9,225 nt of DNA, taken from the NCBI GenBank assembly GCA_020860865.1, contig JAJBTL010000318.1, positions 1-9,225 of the forward strand, given 5' to 3'. Below are positions 5,828-9,225 of the stretch, piece after piece (the first letter of the stretch is position 1; every line of letters starts with the position of its first letter). Under the pieces are notes generated by a model, which saw only the letters and a list, made by a program, of their open reading frames with translations, did not search any database and was not told where the DNA came from. A program made the translations under genes and the position numbers. Source of the DNA: Planctomycetota bacterium (GTDB lineage: Bacteria; Planctomycetota; SZUA-567).

Positions 5828-6061
5828 TTACGACGCTTCGGCGGTTTTCGCCGGTTCGGCCGGGAAGTCCACCGGGATGTGGTTCGTCAGCGGATTGACG
5901 AATTTGCAGAACGAGTTCCGTGGGCATTCGGTGGAACTCTGGCACCGGAGCGGGGTCTTGCCTCCGGCTTTCCCTTTGGATTTCTTGAGTTTAACATACA
6001 GGATATCGACATCGATGTCGCGAAGCTGGCAGTGGCCGGCTACTTTTTCAAATGCGTCCAT
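5828..6061 (-). CDS. Small four-cysteine protein of unknown function
   Basis: 77 residues, pI probably basic. The first half (2-27) looks like a compact domain with a strand, CQLRDIDVDILYVKLKK; a Lys/Gly-rich turn follows, then a cysteine cluster RCQSSTECPRNSFCKFVNP (39-57) with C40, C46 and C52 at a regular spacing of six. C11 with H10, or H61, could complete a metal site. The pattern suggests a small zinc- or iron-sulfur-binding fold, but this is inference and I recognise no family. The case for a real gene: GGGGGAA ten bases before the ATG, GC-biased wobble positions, and a terminator 23 bases past its TAA. No signal peptide or membrane span. Overlapping plus-strand frames lack ribosome sites. 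A promoter and hairpin at 6107-6199 lie upstream. Confidence 0.75.
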   Translation of the reverse strand: MDAFEKVAGHCQLRDIDVDILYVKLKKSKGKAGGKTPLRCQSSTECPRNSFCKFVNPLTNHIPVDFPAEPAKTAEAS

Positions 6062-6106
6062 AATGCGCGTTCCCCCAGTTATGAGATTGTTAAAACCATT
6101 TGAATG

Positions 6107-6156
6107 CGTAAAAAAGAAAGAGGCGCCGCCCGATGCGGATTCCGCAAAGACGGCGC
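6107..6156 (-). terminator. Terminator hairpin with strong U-tract between tgt and the four-cysteine gene
   Basis: On the minus strand GCGCCGTC pairs with GGCGGCGC (8 bp, one G-U; 6149-6156 with 6123-6130), enclosing an inner stem TGCGG/CCGCA with a three-base loop (6134-6146). It is followed by CTCTTTCTTTTTTACG. This is a good intrinsic terminator about 120 bases past the tgt stop. It also lies just after a promoter (6172-6199) and before the four-cysteine gene, so it could act as a leader attenuator rather than only the end of tgt. Confidence 0.75.
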
Positions 6157-6171
6157 TTTCAGAAGCTCCGT

Positions 6172-6199
6172 ATTATATAAATTACATCGGTTCGGGCAA
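6172..6199 (-). promoter_or_regulatory. Sigma70-type promoter with perfect -10, upstream of a hairpin leader
   Basis: The minus strand has TTGCCC (6194-6199; 4/6), 16 bases, and a perfect TATAAT (6172-6177). The start would be near 6165, so the 6123-6156 hairpin would begin about ten bases into the transcript. Most RNAs may end at the U-tract as a species of about 55-60 bases unless read-through reaches the four-cysteine gene at 6061. Confidence 0.6.
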
Positions 6200-6257
6200 C
6201 TGTTTTCTTAAGGCTTTTTTTCTCCGAGGTACACGCACGGGAACGATTTGCTTGTCC

Positions 6258-6285
6258 TAAAAAAGTTGTCGGAAGGTTCATTCCG
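6258..6285 (-). terminator. Weak terminator-like hairpin over the tgt stop codon
   Basis: On the minus strand CGGAA and TTCCG pair around a six-base loop containing the end of the stop codon (6270-6285), followed after a few bases by a run of six U (6259-6264). The 5-bp stem is weak; the stronger signal is at 6107-6156. Confidence 0.35.
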
Positions 6286-7396
6286 GTTCAAAGTTGTCGG
6301 GCGGGTACAGGGTCGGCGCCACTACGTCCAGGCGGTTGTCGATAATGGCTTGCCGCAGGTTTTCCATGAGCCGGAGGTAGAACCGGACATTATGAATCGT
6401 TATCCACACCGACGCCATCAGTTCACCGAGCACCGCCAGGTGCCGGACATAAGCGCGGCTCACGGACTGGCAGCACTCGCAGTCGCAGCCGTCCTCAAGG
6501 GGGCCGTCGTCCTCGGCGTATCGGGCATTTTTCAGGTTGATGGCGCCGTCCCGGGTAAAGGCCTGGTAGTGCCGGGCGTGGCGGGTCGGCATGACGCAGT
6601 CGAACATGTCGACGCCCGCCCGGACGCCGGCGATGATGTCGGCCGGGGTGCCGACGCCCATGAGGTACCGGGGCTTCCCGTCCGGAAGGAGGGGGGCGGT
6701 ATGGCTGACAATCCGCCGGATGTCCCGGGTGTCCTCCCCGACGGCGACGCCGCCGATGGCATAACCGGGGAAGTCGAGTTCGGTGACGGCCTGGACGCTC
6801 TCGGTCCGGAGGTCTTCGTAGATGGCTCCCTGGGCAATGCCGAACAGGGCCTGCGGCGTCGGGTTGTCCCGGGCGGCCGTCCGGCAGCGGGCGGCCCACT
6901 GGTGGGTCAGGTCCATCGACTTCCGGATGGCATCGCGGTCGGCCCGGGCCGGGGGGCAGACGTCCAGGCACATCATGATGTCGGCGCCGATATTCTGCTG
7001 AATTTCGACGCACCGTTCCGGGGTGAGGAACAATTCCCGGCCGTCGATATGATTGTTGAAGCGGACGCCTTCCGGACTGAGGGAGCGTTTTTTCGCCAGG
7101 GAAAACACCTGGTAGCCGCCCGAGTCCGTCAGGGTCGGACCGTCCCAGCCCATGAACCGGGCCAGGCCGCCCCGCTTCGCCACCGCTTCCGCGCCCGGGC
7201 GGATGGCGAGGTGGTAGGTGTTCGACAACACCACCTGGGTCCTGGCGGCGCGGAGCTGGCCGACCGTCATCCCCTTCACCGACGCCGCCGTCCCCACCAC
7301 CATGAAAAACGGCGATTTGACCTGACCGTGCGGGGTTGTCAGGATGCCGGCCCGGGCCCGTCCGTCCCGGTGACTGATTGTAAACTCGATACTCAT
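6278..7396 (-). CDS. tgt: tRNA-guanine(34) transglycosylase, bacterial type
   Basis: 372 residues, the usual length. It exchanges G34 of GUN-anticodon tRNAs (Tyr, His, Asn, Asp) for the queuosine precursor preQ1, in the cytoplasm. Visible family features: VGTAASVKGMT (34-44), LSNTYHLAIRPG (57-68), TDSGGYQVFSLA (90-101) with general base D91, HIDG (116-119), MCLDVC (142-147), YAIGGVAVGE (212-221), the nucleophile D266 in DMFDCVMPTR (263-272), and the zinc site C304, C306, C309 (CDCECC) with H335. C147 and V219 match the residues that mark preQ1-using bacterial enzymes rather than eukaryotic ones. After the nucleophile, the common ARNG reads ARHY (274-277). Start at 7396 fits the family N-terminus, with AAAGGAAAG about ten bases upstream; an upstream ATG at 7480 lies inside a terminator. 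No queA, yajC or secD neighbour. Likely functional. Confidence 0.97.
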   Translation of the reverse strand: MSIEFTISHRDGRARAGILTTPHGQVKSPFFMVVGTAASVKGMTVGQLRAARTQVVLSNTYHLAIRPGAEAVAKRGGLARFMGWDGPTLTDSGGYQVFSLAKKRSLSPEGVRFNNHIDGRELFLTPERCVEIQQNIGADIMMCLDVCPPARADRDAIRKSMDLTHQWAARCRTAARDNPTPQALFGIAQGAIYEDLRTESVQAVTELDFPGYAIGGVAVGEDTRDIRRIVSHTAPLLPDGKPRYLMGVGTPADIIAGVRAGVDMFDCVMPTRHARHYQAFTRDGAINLKNARYAEDDGPLEDGCDCECCQSVSRAYVRHLAVLGELMASVWITIHNVRFYLRLMENLRQAIIDNRLDVVAPTLYPPDNFEPE

Positions 7397-7445
7397 TTCG
7401 TGACCGCTTTCCTTTCGCAGGCGTGATGCCTGGCTCTCATGTCCA

Positions 7446-7462
7446 TACTGAAGGTACTGAAG
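7446..7462 (-). repeat. Tandem 8-base direct repeat upstream of tgt
   Basis: CTTCAGTA occurs twice on the minus strand, nine bases apart (7455-7462 and 7446-7453), between the upstream terminator tail and the tgt ribosome site, where a promoter or operator for tgt should lie. No convincing -35/-10 pair was found here. Confidence 0.35.
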
Positions 7463-7501
7463 AAAAACATGCCCCGGCAACGCGGCAGGCGTCGCCGGGG
7501 C
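7460..7501 (-). terminator. Intrinsic terminator after the pilin-tailed protein gene
   Basis: On the minus strand GCCCCGGCGACGC pairs with GCGTTGCCGGGGC (13 bp, one G-U; 7471-7501) around a five-base loop, followed by ATGTTTTTCTTC (7459-7470). It lies 21 bases past the TAG of the large gene and separates it from tgt. Confidence 0.88.
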
Positions 7502-7522
7502 GTTATCATTATTGTATAAAAC

Positions 7523-9225
7523 CTATTCCCTTTCCGCCATCCGGGGAACGATGCGTTCGAGGAACCGTTGTTCCGGCATGGTGACGATGCGGCCATCGAG
7601 GCGGATGTACTGACGGAACGGGACGAATTCGCCGCTCTCGCTCCGGCTCCGGTTCGGGTCCGACGGGTACATCCCGGTAAAGTCCTCGGACCACGGTTCG
7701 GCCTCGTAGAGGAGCGGCAGATCGGGTTCGTCGTTCGGCGTCACGCCGGACAGGTAGCGGTACGATCCCTGTATCGCCTCCTCCCGGTCCAGGCGGGCGA
7801 GGGCGGCCGGGGCGATGAAGGTGTTGTCGATATTGTCCACCGCGCTCCGGCGCATGTCGCGGCGGAGATCGTCCAGGCTGTCCGGGAAGTGGCCGAACCG
7901 GCTGGAAAACAGTTGCAGCCTGAGCCAGAGGTTCTGGAGGTTGGCCCGGGACCGTTCCATCGCCAATCGGCCGTTTTCCCTGAGTTGCCGGGGAAAACCG
8001 AGGACAACGCCGCCCGCCGCCACCCCGAGGGTCGGCACCGGCGCCCGCACGGCAAGGCGGATGAACTCGTCGTCCCGGCCCACCGGCGCCACCGAACCGA
8101 CCACGCCTTCGGCATAGCGCCGGAGGAGGGACAGGGGCGGCCGCGAGTTGAAGCCGGACGACCGGGGGTAAAAACTCCGCATCAGAGACGAGAAATACGG
8201 GTACTGGCGGATGACGATTTCCGGAAGGTTCAGGTAAAAGACAAGGCCCGGGTTCGCCTCGACCGCCGCCATGGCCCGGGTGAAGTCGCGGTTGTCCATG
8301 AGGGACGATCCGGCCACCACCTGGTCGATGGCGGACAGGACCAGTTCGCCCTGGGAAGCGATGACGAGGAAGTGGCCGCCAAGGCCGCGGAATTGGTCCG
8401 ACGACACGGTGGTCCAGGTAAGGGCGGTGCGCCAGTTCGAGTCCTGGGAACTGATGACGGCATTGGACCGGTCGACCCGGCTCGAGGCCCGGGGAAGGAT
8501 GGCGTCCGGGTTTTCCGTGCAGGGAAGGACGAGGAGCCACATGGCCTCGCCTTCCGGTCCCGGGTAAAACCCGAGGCCGAATTCGCCCGAGAGAACGGCG
8601 AGGAGCGCGTTTGTGAACAGCCGCCGCGCCGCCGCCGGGAGAAGGAAATACTCCTCGTCAGCCGTACCGAACAGGCGCCGTTCCTGGCGGAGGATGCCGC
8701 CGAGTTGCCGCCCTTCCATCATGCCGGCGAAGAACAGGGTCGGACTTGGCTGGTAGGGCATGATGGCCGGGACGGTCCAGCGGCTTGCCGGCCGGAGCCG
8801 GCGGGCAATCACCTCGAGAAGGGACGACGAGGCGGCCGTGCCCTGGGCCGGCATGAACAGCGTTTCCTTCACCGCGTCCCCGTCCAGCGTGACGCCGTAG
8901 TAGAGCGCTTCGCCGTCGCGGCCGCCGTGGCCGATGAAGTCGGCCCAGCTCCGGACCGCCTCCCTGGCCGTGGTGCCGCCGAGGCGGTCGAGGAGGGAAT
9001 CGATACGGAGAAAACCGACCGCCGCCGTCTCCGTCGCCGCTTCCCGGGAGGCGACCAGCCGCTGTCCGAACCGGCTGGCCTGGACGCTGCCGGCGGCGCC
9101 CGGACCGGCGGCGGCGAGGTCGATGGCGCGTCGGGCCAGGATCGGGTCGTTCGAGATGACGGCCAGGTTGTCGATAAAACCGAGGGCGACTTCGGCCGGG
9201 TTCATCCGGGATGACCCCCGGACGG
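7523..9225 (-). CDS. Large protein of unknown function with C-terminal pseudopilin-like module, 5' end outside the window
   Basis: At least 567 codons. The frame is open past the first in-window ATG (9205) to the edge, and that ATG lies in sequence that reads as mid-domain (GFIDNLAVISNDPILARRAI), with no signal peptide or clear ribosome site, so the true start is probably upstream. Numbered from that ATG, residues 1-385 alternate strands and helices (LVIASQGELVLSAIDQVVAG, GLVFYLNLPEIV), recalling DUF3352-like periplasmic proteins; this is a weak impression. Residues 389-560 read like a type II pseudopilin without its leader: hydrophobic stretch LGVAAGGVVLGFPRQ, helix NLQNLWLRLQLFSSRFGHFP (421-440) with DSLDDL, then SYRYLSG (481-487), LPLLYEAEPW and LDGRIV (536-541), where pseudopilins have SYxYL, PLLYE and FADGHV. 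Catalytic motifs were not seen. Followed by a strong terminator. Confidence 0.82.
   Translation of the reverse strand, partial: VRGSSRMNPAEVALGFIDNLAVISNDPILARRAIDLAAAGPGAAGSVQASRFGQRLVASREAATETAAVGFLRIDSLLDRLGGTTAREAVRSWADFIGHGGRDGEALYYGVTLDGDAVKETLFMPAQGTAASSSLLEVIARRLRPASRWTVPAIMPYQPSPTLFFAGMMEGRQLGGILRQERRLFGTADEEYFLLPAAARRLFTNALLAVLSGEFGLGFYPGPEGEAMWLLVLPCTENPDAILPRASSRVDRSNAVISSQDSNWRTALTWTTVSSDQFRGLGGHFLVIASQGELVLSAIDQVVAGSSLMDNRDFTRAMAAVEANPGLVFYLNLPEIVIRQYPYFSSLMRSFYPRSSGFNSRPPLSLLRRYAEGVVGSVAPVGRDDEFIRLAVRAPVPTLGVAAGGVVLGFPRQLRENGRLAMERSRANLQNLWLRLQLFSSRFGHFPDSLDDLRRDMRRSAVDNIDNTFIAPAALARLDREEAIQGSYRYLSGVTPNDEPDLPLLYEAEPWSEDFTGMYPSDPNRSRSESGEFVPFRQYIRLDGRIVTMPEQRFLERIVPRMAERE

Noticed and set aside
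4914..6061. A restriction-modification system made of the methyltransferase and the adjacent four-cysteine protein.
   Set aside because: The small protein is convergent, on the other strand, separated by a bidirectional terminator and shows no nuclease motif.
6079..6099. A six-codon minus-strand ORF (MVLTIS) between the hairpin and the four-cysteine gene, as a leader peptide.
   Set aside because: No ribosome site and no run of regulatory codons, and it lies after rather than before the hairpin.
5772..6260. A 162-residue plus-strand frame across the four-cysteine gene and its leader.
   Set aside because: It begins inside the 5774-5804 terminator, has no ribosome site and runs through the hairpin and promoter region; the minus-strand 77-residue gene has better support.
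6262..6300. An 11-base direct repeat (AAAGTTGTCGG) at 6262-6272 and 6290-6300, as a possible attachment site or duplication scar at the tgt 3' end.
   Set aside because: Too short, one copy is ordinary tgt coding sequence, and there is no integrase or mobile gene nearby.
6248..7426. A 392-residue plus-strand open frame opposite tgt.
   Set aside because: Antisense to an unambiguous Tgt with all catalytic residues; the product is low complexity and matches nothing I know.
7568..9214. A 548-residue open frame on the plus strand opposite the pilin-tailed protein.
   Set aside because: It is a GC-driven antisense shadow: composition dominated by Arg, Gly, Pro, Val and Glu, no recognisable motif, no ribosome site, and it lies wholly within a minus-strand gene with pilin-like sequence features.

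Overview
The window is a GC-rich, gene-dense stretch of bacterial chromosome. Genes start with ATG, most have AGGA-type Shine-Dalgarno sites, and intrinsic terminators and sigma70-like promoters can be recognised. There are no phage, transposon, CRISPR, rRNA or tRNA features. The taxon cannot be fixed from sequence alone. The pilin-like tail on the large right-hand protein and the degenerate M48-like protein recall Lentisphaerota/Planctomycetota-type genomes, but that is only an impression.

Layout, left to right. All genes are on the minus strand except the DNA methyltransferase. (i) 1-1409: a two-gene unit of a zinc-ligand-less M48 peptidase-like protein (256-1311) coupled by an ATGA overlap to a secreted protein cut by the window edge (1-259). 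(ii) 1464-2358: surE, a nucleotide/polyphosphate phosphatase, with its own good promoter. (iii) 2386-4728: an apparent operon of a small basic single-pass membrane protein, nnrD (NAD(P)HX dehydratase) and an orphan, slimmed-down 2-oxoacid dehydrogenase E2 acyltransferase, closed by a 12-bp hairpin. (iv) 4607-4913: a divergent intergenic region with two back-to-back promoters. (v) 4914-5714: a solitary plus-strand DNA methyltransferase. It converges on (vi) 5828-6061, a small four-cysteine protein of unknown function, and the two share a bidirectional terminator at 5774-5804. (vii) 6278-7396: tgt, the queuosine tRNA-guanine transglycosylase. (viii) 7523-9225: a large protein of unknown function, probably exported and cut by the right edge, that ends in a type II pseudopilin-like module.

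The recognisable genes are metabolic upkeep (SurE, NnrD, Tgt) mixed with uncharacterised proteins. No single multi-gene system is evident. The points most worth a second look are the M48-like protein with all three zinc ligands replaced, the E2 without a subunit-binding domain or partner genes, the pilin-like tail on a non-pilin protein, the methyltransferase with EPPY instead of (D/N/S)PPY, and a near-consensus promoter placed directly before a terminator hairpin in the leader of the four-cysteine protein.
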